From Clostridium lundense DSM 17049 (lineage in GTDB: Bacteria > Bacillota > Clostridia > Clostridiales > Clostridiaceae): a stretch of 64,000 bases of DNA. The stretch lies in NCBI RefSeq assembly GCF_000619945.1, contig NZ_JHVC01000017.1:25092-89091 (forward strand), written 5' to 3'. The number at the start of each line of letters is the position of its first letter. The first letter of the stretch is position 1. A program made the position numbers and the translations under genes. This document shows positions 8,651 through 17,722 of this stretch, one piece after another. The notes beneath the pieces are model-generated. The model saw nothing but the letters and a program-made list of their open reading frames with translations. It ran no database searches and was not told the DNA's origin.

Positions 8651-10204
8651 CTAATTCATAATATTTTTAAGGTCTACAAGTTTTTCTTCTAACTTATTAA
8701 TACTCTGCTTATCATCTTCTAACCCAGTAATCTCATTAAAACCATTAACATTTGTTTCCTGGATTTTTTGTAAATATTCATCAATTTTGCTTTCATCTTT
8801 AGAACTAATAGCATTCTTTATATCTTTAAAACTATTTTCATAAGAACTTATCATTTGAATGAGTTTATCTAAATTTTTAACTTCAATATCTATGCTATTT
8901 GTGTACTCTATTCTAAATATTTCAAGACCATTTAAATTCGTCATATTAGCCGTTTCATTTTTCAAGTTAATCAAATTTTCTCTATATGCTATTAAAGTAG
9001 TTTTATAATTATTATAAGCTTTTTCAAATTTATCAAATACACCATAAACTTTATTAGGATCTTCTAAGTCCGCTAAAATATCTTCATTAAAAATACCATC
9101 AATAATATTCATAACATTATTTGCAGTGTTTGTACTGTCTGTTGTATATTTATTACAATTGCCTAATAGTCTATCAATATAATCTCTTTCTTCCTTAGTT
9201 ATATTTTCTGACCCTTTTAATAAATACTCTATTGTGAAATCAACAGAACCCCTTCCTCCAAGCAGGTATATGTTTTTATAGCTTTTACCGTCTAAAAACT
9301 CCTTTTGGCTAGTTATATCCTGACCATTAGTAAGTATTATTGGGGCATTAAATTTTGTAGCTAAAGCACTTCCAGATAAAGCGTCAGGAAAATTTGTACC
9401 ATTAGCAATCACTGCTGCATCTGTATCCATATTAAAATACTTACATACATTAAGTGACGTTTCATATCTAGTTTTTCCTGCTAACTTTATTATTTTCTTA
9501 CTCTCTAGTGAAGGTACTAGTGTTTTTATTTCATTAATTACATTATCTCCTACAGAGGCATATCCACCTATTACATATACTTCACTTGGTGCAATAGTTT
9601 TAATCATGTTTTTAGCTTCATTTGATAAGTTAGAATTGGATGTCATAATTATAGGATAACCTTTAGAAGCCGCAATACTTGAAACACTAAGAGCATCCGC
9701 AAATCCATAAGCATTTGCTATAACTATAGGAGTATTCTTTTCTACATTCGTAAAGTTTACAATATGTTTATTAGTTTCAAATCTATTTTTTCCACCAAGT
9801 CTTACAAAATTTTTGTAACCTTGAGACTTCATATTATTTATAAACTCTTCATTTACAGATGCTTGTCCACCCAATATATATATAGTTCCATTTTTATCCA
9901 AATGATTATTTATATATTCTATACAATCCTTACTTTCATTAGCTGTACTACCTATTAATAATATAGGTGCATTTAACTTTTTGGATAATACACTTCCAGC
10001 TAAAGCATCGGGAAAATTCTTTCCACTTGCTACTATTACATTTTCCAAGGTATTACTATTAAATTTATTTGAAATATTAACTGACGTCTTATATCTATCC
10101 ATTCCATATAATCTACTAACATTGTAATTATTTTGTGCATACACTGTATTTGAAATTCCTACCGTAATGATCGCCGCAACAACAAGACTTAATATTTTTT
10201 TCAT
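8651..10204 (-). CDS. Secreted cell-wall-binding repeat 2 (CWB2) protein
   Basis: A 517-residue exported protein expected to sit in the cell wall or S-layer. The N terminus MKKILSLVVAAIITVGIS...VYA is a signal peptide. Three CWB2 (PF04122) repeats follow at about residues 25-325, marked by RLYGMDRYKTSVNIS, RLGGKNRFETNKHIV and KLAGKTRYETSLNV, each with ASGKNFPDALAGS- and YILGGQASV-type strands. This triple set is the usual anchor that binds anionic wall polymers. The remaining ~190 residues (from about 330) are charged, helical and have no family I recognise. ATG at 10204 is chosen because AGGAG lies 11 bases upstream; a GTG at 10216 overlaps that site. Monogenic, with its own terminator. Confidence 0.9.
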   Translation of the reverse strand: MKKILSLVVAAIITVGISNTVYAQNNYNVSRLYGMDRYKTSVNISNKFNSNTLENVIVASGKNFPDALAGSVLSKKLNAPILLIGSTANESKDCIEYINNHLDKNGTIYILGGQASVNEEFINNMKSQGYKNFVRLGGKNRFETNKHIVNFTNVEKNTPIVIANAYGFADALSVSSIAASKGYPIIMTSNSNLSNEAKNMIKTIAPSEVYVIGGYASVGDNVINEIKTLVPSLESKKIIKLAGKTRYETSLNVCKYFNMDTDAAVIANGTNFPDALSGSALATKFNAPIILTNGQDITSQKEFLDGKSYKNIYLLGGRGSVDFTIEYLLKGSENITKEERDYIDRLLGNCNKYTTDSTNTANNVMNIIDGIFNEDILADLEDPNKVYGVFDKFEKAYNNYKTTLIAYRENLINLKNETANMTNLNGLEIFRIEYTNSIDIEVKNLDKLIQMISSYENSFKDIKNAISSKDESKIDEYLQKIQETNVNGFNEITGLEDDKQSINKLEEKLVDLKNIMN

Positions 10205-10367
10205 TAAGTTCCACACTCCTAATTAATCTATAATAGAATCCTATCATATTACCATAATATTTACATTATGATATTTGTGGGATTCATGTAATATTTAGCA
10301 AACTCATTTATGAATAAAATACATAAATAAAATGAAAAATATAATTATAACTATTGGAGGCGATTTT

Positions 10368-11177
10368 ATGAAAATTCATCTAAATAATCAATATGATAAA
10401 TTAATATATTATTTGATGGTATATCCATGTAAATATGAAATAATTGACCCTGGAAATCCATATAAAAATAAAATTAATTATCACCTAATGTACTCCCAAT
10501 ACAATAATTTTGTTAATTTACTTATAGAAAGTGGAATAAAGGTACAATTTTTAGATATAATGGATAGTCCTTCTCAAGTTTTCTCCAGAGATATTGGCTT
10601 TGTAGTAAAGGATATACTTTTTATTTCGAAATTAAAAAGTCCAGAAAGAATAAATGAACCAAATGCTTTAAAAATATTTGCAAAGAAACATAATTTAAAA
10701 ACATATGAAATGAAAAATAATATAGAAGGAGGCGATGTAATACTTCATGATGAAGTAATGTTTGTAGGCATGAGCAGAAGAAGCACTAGAGAAGCTTGTG
10801 ATGAAGTTCAAGAAGTTTTAGATAAAGAAAACATAGATGTAAAAGTACTTCCCATAAACTTTGATAATCATAAACTTCATTTGGATTGTGTATTTAATAC
10901 TATTGATAGAGATAATTGCATAATTTCTGATTATGTTTATGATGTAGATATAATAAAAAAATATATGAAAAACTTAATTAGAATAGATCATGAAGCTGCA
11001 GATAAGCTTGGTTCTAATTTTGTTTGTTTAGGAGATAAAAGAATACTAACTAGTAACGAAAATGTAAAAAACATACTATGCGAATACGGTTATAATGCCA
11101 TATATTCAGATTATAGTGAGGTAATAAAAGCAGGTGGAAGCTTTACCTGTAGTACTTTGCCTATACTTAGAATTTAA
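10368..11177 (+). CDS. Guanidine-modifying enzyme of the dimethylargininase/amidinotransferase family
   Basis: A 269-residue protein with the catalytic layout of the beta/alpha-propeller superfamily that hydrolyses or transfers guanidino groups. It has FSRDIGFVV, EGGDVI (substrate-binding Asp), HKLHLDCVFN (catalytic His) and, at the C terminus, GGSFTCSTLPI (nucleophilic Cys). This is the N(omega),N(omega)-dimethylarginine dimethylaminohydrolase type rather than the longer arginine deiminase (about 410 residues). The true substrate cannot be read from sequence. ATG at 10368 follows TTGGAGGCGATTTT; the frame opens upstream at 10332 without a ribosome site. Convergent with the next gene and separated from it by a shared terminator. 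Confidence 0.8.
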   Translation: MKIHLNNQYDKLIYYLMVYPCKYEIIDPGNPYKNKINYHLMYSQYNNFVNLLIESGIKVQFLDIMDSPSQVFSRDIGFVVKDILFISKLKSPERINEPNALKIFAKKHNLKTYEMKNNIEGGDVILHDEVMFVGMSRRSTREACDEVQEVLDKENIDVKVLPINFDNHKLHLDCVFNTIDRDNCIISDYVYDVDIIKKYMKNLIRIDHEAADKLGSNFVCLGDKRILTSNENVKNILCEYGYNAIYSDYSEVIKAGGSFTCSTLPILRI

Positions 11178-11203
11178 AAAAAGTGCATTTCGCACTTTTT
11201 TTA
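11178..11203. terminator. Bidirectional terminator
   Basis: AAAAAGTGC-ATTTC-GCACTTTTTTT between converging genes, with A/T tails that serve both strands. It overlaps the last codon of the minus-strand gene. Confidence 0.85.
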
Positions 11204-12019
11204 TAATGAGTAATAGTATTCTTTTAATAAAAGAGCATCTTTCTCAAGAATTGGACTTTCACAAATAATACAACCTTTTATATCAAAGGTTTTGAAAGCT
11301 TTTAAACAATCTATATAATTAAAATCACTTTCTTCAAATGGAAGATGATTTCTTTCACCCTCTTCACTATAGTTTATTCCTGACAAATGTATATGAATAT
11401 CCTCTAAAGCATCATATCCTAGTTCATTTTTTATGTAATCAAGTATTTCAGCAAAATCATCATAATTCTTTAAACTACCATTATACCTAGCGTGAACATG
11501 AGAAAAATCAATACAAGGTTTACAAGTAGTTATTTCTTTGCAAAGAGCAACAATTTCTTCTACGGAACCAAATTGAGTTCCTTTTCCTGTGGTTTCAAGT
11601 CTATAATCTACACCTATGTTAGGAAGTTTAGATAAATTCTCCTTAATACTATTGAAAGCTTCTTCCTTTGAAGATTTTAGATAAAAACCAGGATGAAATA
11701 TTAAACTTCTGCCTTGTACCTTTTTTAGTCCCTCTGCCCCTTTCACTATTCTTTCCATAGATTTTTCCTGTTTTTCTATTTCCTCTGCATTAAGATTTAT
11801 ATAATAAGAACCATGGGCGGAAAGATAAAAATCATTTTCTAGTTTAGATGCTAAAACTTCGTCTTTATTTTTATCTGTAATATTTACAGAGCGAACAAAA
11901 GGAAGCTCCATGGCATCAAGACCTATATCATTTAAATATTTTATACCAGTTTTATAAGTAAATTTAGTAGAGCCATCTCCTATAGGAAGGCCAGATATAC
12001 CAAATAATAATTTATCCAA
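11201..12019 (-). CDS. Endonuclease IV-like TIM-barrel protein (AP endonuclease family 2)
   Basis: A 272-residue xylose isomerase-like TIM barrel related to endonuclease IV (Nfo), which cleaves 5' of abasic sites using a trinuclear Zn centre. Candidate metal ligands are in LSAHGSYYINL, IFHPGFYL, RLETTGKG, CIDFSHVHAR, IHIHLSG and ICESP. The spacing is like the archaeal and clostridial short Nfo-like group. Nuclease activity is inferred, since sugar isomerase relatives share the fold. Of the possible starts, TTG at 12019 (MDKLLFGISG) has GAAGGG ten bases upstream; TTG at 12037 overlaps that site. Confidence 0.75.
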   Translation of the reverse strand: MDKLLFGISGLPIGDGSTKFTYKTGIKYLNDIGLDAMELPFVRSVNITDKNKDEVLASKLENDFYLSAHGSYYINLNAEEIEKQEKSMERIVKGAEGLKKVQGRSLIFHPGFYLKSSKEEAFNSIKENLSKLPNIGVDYRLETTGKGTQFGSVEEIVALCKEITTCKPCIDFSHVHARYNGSLKNYDDFAEILDYIKNELGYDALEDIHIHLSGINYSEEGERNHLPFEESDFNYIDCLKAFKTFDIKGCIICESPILEKDALLLKEYYYSL

Positions 12020-12102
12020 AATACCACAACCCTTCAAAATATTAATTTATAATATTTTAAACGTTGTAAAGCTTTAAGTCAAACTTTCAAACATGTATAG
12101 TT

Positions 12103-13197
12103 TTAGACCGAACTGTTTTTCTTTTTATTATTAATCCAAACAAATATAGCAATTAAGGTAATAAAGAATAGATTAAATCCTACACATACTGGTATTATTT
12201 TGCTCAAAATCTTTCTAGCCTTAACTACATTTCCATATAGTCCTGATATTACAACAATAAACGGAAAAGTTAATACTACAAATATTTTTCTATGTACTTT
12301 TTTCGTTATCTCACTTAATCCATGAGCAAAAATAAAATACTCATTACATATATTCTTAAACATGGTTAAAGCCCATAAAGACATAAATATGTATCTAAAA
12401 GAATTTATAACAGGTACCATTATACTTTCTGTAATAGTAACTAACGGCCATATAAATAGTAATGAAGTATCTATCCCTAAATAAAGTATATCTATAATAG
12501 TAAATGTTGCATATACTGCTACACAAAAAGCAATACTCTTTAATCCACATGCTTTTAACCTAGTATTATTTTTAAGAAATGGATAAATCAAAAAAATTAT
12601 TTCTATTCCAGCGTATGCAAAAATAGTTTCTTTTGTCCCCTTTACTATATTCCATATTCCACTTCCAAATACAGGTCTTATATTTAAAATACTGCCATCT
12701 TTTATAGCTTCTAAAGGTATTAAAAAGATAATAATTGTGGAAAAAAATATAATTTCATTTAGTCTACCTATAGTTTTAGTTCCCTGATATGCAGTATAGG
12801 CTATGCTACAATACATAACCATTAGTATAGTCCATTTGTTTAAAAATGGAACTATGTATATAGTTAATACATTGTATACACCTGATGCTACCTCTGTAGT
12901 TAAAAGTCCAAAATATAAAACAAAAATTAAATTAAAGATATTTCCAAATATCTTTCCAAAAAACTTTTTGCTTAATGCAAGTATATCTTCATTGGGGTAA
13001 CTTTTACTTACATAACTTGCTAAAAATACTATATATAATGGATAAACTGCTCCTAGTATAGCTGATATCCATCCATCTTGTTTTGAAATTTTTATAACAT
13101 CATTGGGCAAACTTAAAATACCTATACCTATCATGCACCCTATTAGCACTAAAGTAAATTCCATTTCCGTCAATTCATTTTCTATATTACTTTTCAT
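12103..13197 (-). CDS. Germinant receptor B subunit (GerAB/GerKB permease), second copy of the operon
   Basis: A 364-residue integral membrane protein of the spore germination permease family (APC superfamily, about ten membrane helices), which in other spore-formers forms the germinant-binding subunit in the spore inner membrane. It starts MKSNIENELT and has GCMIGIGILSLPNDVIK followed by SKQDGWISAILGAVYPLYI. It is a close paralog of the B subunit at 14368-15459; both share KQDGWI and the GKxFGNIFNLxF block. It is the last gene of a four-gene A-B-C-B set and starts about 70 bases after the C gene. Confidence 0.9.
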   Translation of the reverse strand: MKSNIENELTEMEFTLVLIGCMIGIGILSLPNDVIKISKQDGWISAILGAVYPLYIVFLASYVSKSYPNEDILALSKKFFGKIFGNIFNLIFVLYFGLLTTEVASGVYNVLTIYIVPFLNKWTILMVMYCSIAYTAYQGTKTIGRLNEIIFFSTIIIFLIPLEAIKDGSILNIRPVFGSGIWNIVKGTKETIFAYAGIEIIFLIYPFLKNNTRLKACGLKSIAFCVAVYATFTIIDILYLGIDTSLLFIWPLVTITESIMVPVINSFRYIFMSLWALTMFKNICNEYFIFAHGLSEITKKVHRKIFVVLTFPFIVVISGLYGNVVKARKILSKIIPVCVGFNLFFITLIAIFVWINNKKKNSSV

Positions 13198-13266
13198 TAA
13201 ACTTCTCCCCTAAACTTAGGATAATATAAACAAAGTTCTTGACTTGGGATACAATTACTCTATCTA

Positions 13267-14378
13267 TTAATAATCTCCTCTGCCTTGACTATCCACTTTA
13301 ACTTTTACATTAACTTTAATTTCAGAATTTAATATCTCCTTATTCCAATCTACTCCCTTTTCTCTTCCATACTTTGCAGCAGCAATATTTCCAAGTTGCA
13401 ATACATCAACTTTATAATTATCCTTCATCTCACCTATAAATTTTTCACACTTTCCCTTTACTTGTTCTTCCATTTCTTTTTCAAATTGCTTTATTACTTT
13501 AGGATCAGTATCTAAATCTTTATACAATTCATTAGATACAATAGGTCCTTTAAGATTAATATCTATTACAAATTTATATTTATTCCCTTGTTTGGAGCAC
13601 TTAACCTTTCTTTTAGCTTTAGGGTAAAAATTCACATATTCTTTAGAATTTTTTTGAATAGTTAAAATGCCTTTTCCTCCATTCTCCCTCAATAAATTTA
13701 ATACTTTAACATCTTCCATTGCTAATTTTCTTATCATTTTATCTTTATTAAAAACGGCTAATCCTGTTATTTTTAATTCATTATCAACAATATCTATATA
13801 AGGTAAAACTGGAGTTTTTCCTTCTGAACTTGACAAAATAATAAAGTTCATTAAAGTATAATCTTCGGGGAAAAAATTAAATTGATTTAAATGTTCTATT
13901 AATGTGCCTATAAACTCCTCAGTTCCACTAAACTTTTTAACTTCATATTGCATTATGTCTTTTGCTTTGCCATTACATACTACCATTCTGGCATTATCAT
14001 TTACTGATGGATTATTAAGTAATATATCTATTATATTGCTTACACCAAACCTAGCAGCTTTTTCACTAACAATTAATGCCTTTTCCAATCCTAATATAAA
14101 TCTTTTACTGGATTGTAATTGCCTTCTATTTCTAGTTTCCCCTAGATTAATGGCATCTGCAATTACCAATTTACTTTCATTTTCAAATTTACTTTCCGAA
14201 AAATATATTCTCAATGGAACACTATATAACACCCCACTATCAGGTCCTTCTTCTATGTCATAACCTATAGCATTGGGAATATTTAACTCCTCTACAACAG
14301 CCCCTCTTTTACCAACTAAATTGGCAACTACTATTAAGATAAAACAAATTATAAGTATTTTTTTTTCTTATTTTTCAC
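13267..14378 (-). pseudogene. Germinant receptor C subunit (GerC), frameshifted near its start
   Basis: GerC proteins are normally lipoproteins on the outer face of the spore inner membrane. A GTG at 14378, overlapping the end of the upstream B gene and preceded by GGGAAAGGTGATAAAC, opens a frame of nine codons (MKNKKKKYL) that stops at 14349. The body of the protein lies in another frame: ILIICFILIVVANLVGK... from the A9 run at 14358-14366, then VLYSVPLRIYFSES onward to 13267. One more A, or two fewer, in the run would restore about 370 residues. No start codon lies in the body frame before GTG 14232, which would lose the membrane anchor. The expected lipobox Cys is replaced: LVGK instead of LVGC. 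It may be a phase-variable gene, a decayed gene or a sequencing error. Confidence 0.85.
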
Positions 14379-15459
14379 GTTTATCACCTTTCCCTAAAGC
14401 TATCAGTATAGCTGTAATGGAAACAAATATGATATTATATGCTGCATATGGTGGAAAAATCATATCTAAAAAGGTTCTTCTCTTAGCTGGATTGCCATAC
14501 AGGCTAGATACTATAACCATCACTGGATAAAACAATAGCACCCAATTTTTTCTGCTAACTTTTGTAAATATTTTGCTAAATCCATAAGTAACTAAGTAAT
14601 AATGTACAGTAATACACTTAATCATAGTCATTGTCCATAGTGATAAAAATATATATCTAAAAGAATTTATTATAGGTATTTCTATACTTTCAGTTACCGT
14701 TACTAAAGGCCATAAAAATTTTAATGCAGCATCCACTCCTAGATATAATATAGTGATTAAAGTAAACAAAGTATATATAATTGATATAAATGCTACACTT
14801 TTAAAAGCTATTTTTTTAATGCTAACATTTTCATCTACAAATGGATACACTATAAATAGTATTTCTATTCCAGAATAAGCTGTAGTTGTTTCTTTAATTC
14901 CCTTTAAAATATTTTGCACTCCTGCTCCAAATATTGGCTGCATATTTGATATATGTGATTTTTGAATTGAAAAAAAAGGTACTAAATAAACTAAAAACGT
15001 AATATAAAATAATATTTCATTTAATCTTCCTAATGCTTTAGTGCCACTATAAACAGCATAAGCTGATACTAAAAACAATAAAGTTAGTATGTTCCAAACA
15101 CCTAGAAAATTTACTATATAAATTCTTATTGCATTGCTTATACCTGCTGCTACATCTGTTCCAATTATAAAAAAAAATAATATAAATACTAAATTAAATA
15201 TATTGCCAAAAAATTTACCGTAAATATTTTTGTTTAAATCTAAAATATCTTCTTTAGGATGCTTTTTTCTCATATAATTTGCTATAACTATCATATATAT
15301 GGGATAAATTGATCCAATTAAAACAGCTATCCAACCATCTTGCTTTGCTGACTTTATTGCACTTCTTGGTAAATTTAATACACTTACACCAATAATACTG
15401 GCTATAATTATAAAAGTGAGCTGACTTGGTGTTAAAACATTTTCCTCCTTATTCTCCAT
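14368..15459 (-). CDS. Germinant receptor B subunit (GerAB/GerKB permease), first copy
   Basis: A 363-residue polytopic membrane protein of the spore germination permease family, expected in the spore inner membrane where B subunits recognise germinant. MENKEENVLTPSQLTFII is followed by about ten membrane helices, with IGVSVLNLPRSAIK and AKQDGWIAVLIGSIYPIY near the N terminus and RYIFLSLWTM late. The ATG at 15459 overlaps the end of the A gene by 11 bases, and its own end overlaps the GTG of the C gene by 11 bases, so translation is probably coupled. Its similarity to the B gene at 12103-13197 points to a duplication within the operon. Confidence 0.92.
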   Translation of the reverse strand: MENKEENVLTPSQLTFIIIASIIGVSVLNLPRSAIKSAKQDGWIAVLIGSIYPIYMIVIANYMRKKHPKEDILDLNKNIYGKFFGNIFNLVFILFFFIIGTDVAAGISNAIRIYIVNFLGVWNILTLLFLVSAYAVYSGTKALGRLNEILFYITFLVYLVPFFSIQKSHISNMQPIFGAGVQNILKGIKETTTAYSGIEILFIVYPFVDENVSIKKIAFKSVAFISIIYTLFTLITILYLGVDAALKFLWPLVTVTESIEIPIINSFRYIFLSLWTMTMIKCITVHYYLVTYGFSKIFTKVSRKNWVLLFYPVMVIVSSLYGNPAKRRTFLDMIFPPYAAYNIIFVSITAILIALGKGDKREK

Positions 15460-16948
15460 GCTTTTTCCTCCTAAACAAGTTCCTAAAGTTGCTTTGTCTA
15501 GTTGGATTGGAATTTGGTATAATTTCAGGTCTTTTATTCATCTTCCATAGAGGTGCTCTTATAAAGATATCCTTCATATCACCTTTATATAATTTAAAGT
15601 AAGGTACTCCATAACTTTCTAAAGTACATAAATAAGCTATTATAAAAAACCATCCTACTGCAATTCCAAACATACCTAAAAAGTTGCCTAATATTAGCAT
15701 TGGGTAACTTATTAATCTTACTGAAAGTGCCATTTCATAATTAGGTATTAGAAAAGTTGCTACTGTGGCAATACCTACTACAAGCAATGTTGTAGAACTA
15801 ACTATTTTTGCCTTTATTGCTGCATCGCCTATGATTATACCTCCAACCACACTTAGAGTTTGCCCTATTTTAAACGGTAGTCTCAATCCACCTTCTCTTA
15901 AAAATTCTACAATTATATTCATTGATAATATTGACATAAATGGAGTTAGTGCTATACCTCTTCTTGCTTCAATAATAGCTCCTAAAAACTTAAAGGGAAT
16001 TAATTCTGCATTGAATTTTATTAGCGTTACATAAATAGCTGGCATTGTTATAACTATAAAAACTGCAATATATCTAATTAACCTAGTAAATGAAGATATT
16101 AATGTTCTTTGGTTATAATCTTCAACCGCTTGAAAAAACTCGAAAAATATTGTTGGAAATGTTAGTACAAATGATGTTCCATCAACAATAATAGCAATTT
16201 TACCTTCTAATAAGTTTGCTTCTACTATATCTGGTCTTTCTGTAGGAAAACTTTGTGGAAATATACTATATGGATTACTCTCTATAAATTGTTCTAACAT
16301 TCCACTTCCCGTAAAGCCATCTACATCAATAATACTTAATCTTTGCTTTATATCATTTAGTATTTCCTTATCAACTATATTATCAATATACATTAATACA
16401 ACGTCTGTTTGATTTCTTCTTCCAACAACTAATCTTTCCTCTACTAAATTGTTATCCTTTATTTTTCTTCTAATCATACTTATATTTGTTTCTAATTTTT
16501 CTACAAATCCTTCCCTGGATGCTCTTACAGATGTTTCATTAATAGGGTCTGAAATACCTCTATACTCTCCTCCTGTAGTATCCAGTATAATATATTTTGA
16601 AGTTCTTTCTAAAACAATTACTGTTTTTCCTCTTTTTATATTGAATATAACTTTATTTATATCCTCTTCTATGAAAGCATTACTAACAGATATATATTTT
16701 TTTACAATACTATCCTCTAAGTTATCTATAATGCTTAAATCTTCTTCCACCTCAAACATCAATGGCTTAAGTATATCTCTATCTATGGTCTGTCTATTTG
16801 CTAATCCATTTATATATAATATTGCTGCAGTTAGATTACATCCCTTTCCTATTACAAATTCTCTTACTATTAATTCACTTTTTTCTCCAACTAACCTTTT
16901 AATAAACTGTATTTTTTGTTGAAGTTCATTTAAATTGTTATTTTCCAT
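15449..16948 (-). CDS. Germinant receptor A subunit (GerA family)
   Basis: A 499-residue receptor A subunit: a soluble N-terminal region (about residues 1-280) then a C-terminal membrane domain with about five helices. Diagnostic stretches are FPTERPDIVEANLLEGKIAI (family ERPD...LLEG motif), EARRGIALTPFMSI, FLREGGLRLPFKIGQTLSVV and GGIIIGDAAIKA. Current models have A subunits assembling into the ion channel that opens on nutrient binding. ATG at 16948 (MENNNLNEL) follows GGAAGGATGAG; an in-frame extension to 17002 has no ribosome site. First gene of the A-B-C-B operon; the thi-operon terminator lies just upstream. Confidence 0.92.
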   Translation of the reverse strand: MENNNLNELQQKIQFIKRLVGEKSELIVREFVIGKGCNLTAAILYINGLANRQTIDRDILKPLMFEVEEDLSIIDNLEDSIVKKYISVSNAFIEEDINKVIFNIKRGKTVIVLERTSKYIILDTTGGEYRGISDPINETSVRASREGFVEKLETNISMIRRKIKDNNLVEERLVVGRRNQTDVVLMYIDNIVDKEILNDIKQRLSIIDVDGFTGSGMLEQFIESNPYSIFPQSFPTERPDIVEANLLEGKIAIIVDGTSFVLTFPTIFFEFFQAVEDYNQRTLISSFTRLIRYIAVFIVITMPAIYVTLIKFNAELIPFKFLGAIIEARRGIALTPFMSILSMNIIVEFLREGGLRLPFKIGQTLSVVGGIIIGDAAIKAKIVSSTTLLVVGIATVATFLIPNYEMALSVRLISYPMLILGNFLGMFGIAVGWFFIIAYLCTLESYGVPYFKLYKGDMKDIFIRAPLWKMNKRPEIIPNSNPTRQSNFRNLFRRKKHGE

Positions 16949-17020
16949 AGATATCTCATCCTTCCATGGTAAGTAAAATATATATATATTAATTATTTCC
17001 ATACATTTATATAACTATGC

Positions 17021-17059
17021 AAAAAGCATATATTACACTTCCTTTGTGCAATATATGCT
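17021..17059 (-). terminator. Terminator of the thiamine operon
   Basis: Minus strand: AGCATATATTGCAC (17059-17046), a short loop, then GTGTAATATATGCTTTTTG. Fourteen-base arms with one mismatch and a T-run, about 40 bases after the thiE stop. Confidence 0.85.
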
Positions 17060-17095
17060 CTTTACTTAATTAAATAAACTATTTATATTAAATTT

Positions 17096-17722
17096 TTACT
17101 TACTAAAAAGATCCTTTAAATTTTTTGATGCTTCTTTTATATTTTCTTTAGCCAATATAGCAGAAATAATTGAAACCCCCTCAATTCCTGTATCCTTGAG
17201 CAGGGATACATTTTTTTCATTTATCCCGCCTATAGCTACTATAGGAATAGAAACTGTGCTTTTTATTCTTTTCAACTCATCAATTGATACATTCTTAGCA
17301 TCCTTTTTAGTAGTGGTACCAAATATAGCTCCCACACCTAAATAATCAGCTCCTTGTTTTTCAGCTTCAATAGCTTCTTCTAAATTTCTTGCTGACACTC
17401 CAATTATTTTTCCTTCTCCAATTAATTTTCTTACAATTTTAGCCTCCATGTCACTTTGGCCCACATGTACTCCTTCAGCATCTACTGCTAAGGCTATATC
17501 AACTCTGTCATTTATAATTAAAGGTACATTATATTTACTTGTTACAGCCTTTATTTTTAAAGCAATATTATAGAAATCTCTTGTATCTATATCTTTTTCT
17601 CTTAGCTGCACTAATGTTGTTCCACCTAAAATTGATTCTTCTACTGCTTCTTCTAGATTCCTTCCATTTAAAAGTTCTCTATCTGTTACCAAATATAATG
17701 TATAATCTATTAAACTTTTCAT
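17096..17722 (-). CDS. thiE: Thiamine-phosphate synthase
   Basis: Couples hydroxymethylpyrimidine diphosphate with hydroxyethylthiazole phosphate to give thiamine monophosphate. The 208-residue TIM barrel has LVTDRELL near the N terminus, TLVQLREKDID (diphosphate-binding region), LIINDRVDIALAVDAEGVHVGQSD and GVGAIFGTTTK, then IVAIGGINEKN, all family hallmarks. The ATG at 17722 shares its A with the thiM stop (TAATG), so the two are translationally coupled. Last gene of thiW-thiD-thiM-thiE. Confidence 0.96.
   Translation of the reverse strand: MKSLIDYTLYLVTDRELLNGRNLEEAVEESILGGTTLVQLREKDIDTRDFYNIALKIKAVTSKYNVPLIINDRVDIALAVDAEGVHVGQSDMEAKIVRKLIGEGKIIGVSARNLEEAIEAEKQGADYLGVGAIFGTTTKKDAKNVSIDELKRIKSTVSIPIVAIGGINEKNVSLLKDTGIEGVSIISAILAKENIKEASKNLKDLFSK

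Noticed and set aside
10368..11177. Arginine deiminase forming an arginine pathway with the arginase gene
   Set aside because: At 269 residues it is far shorter than arginine deiminase and lies 25 kb from the arginase gene; the DDAH-like call is safer.
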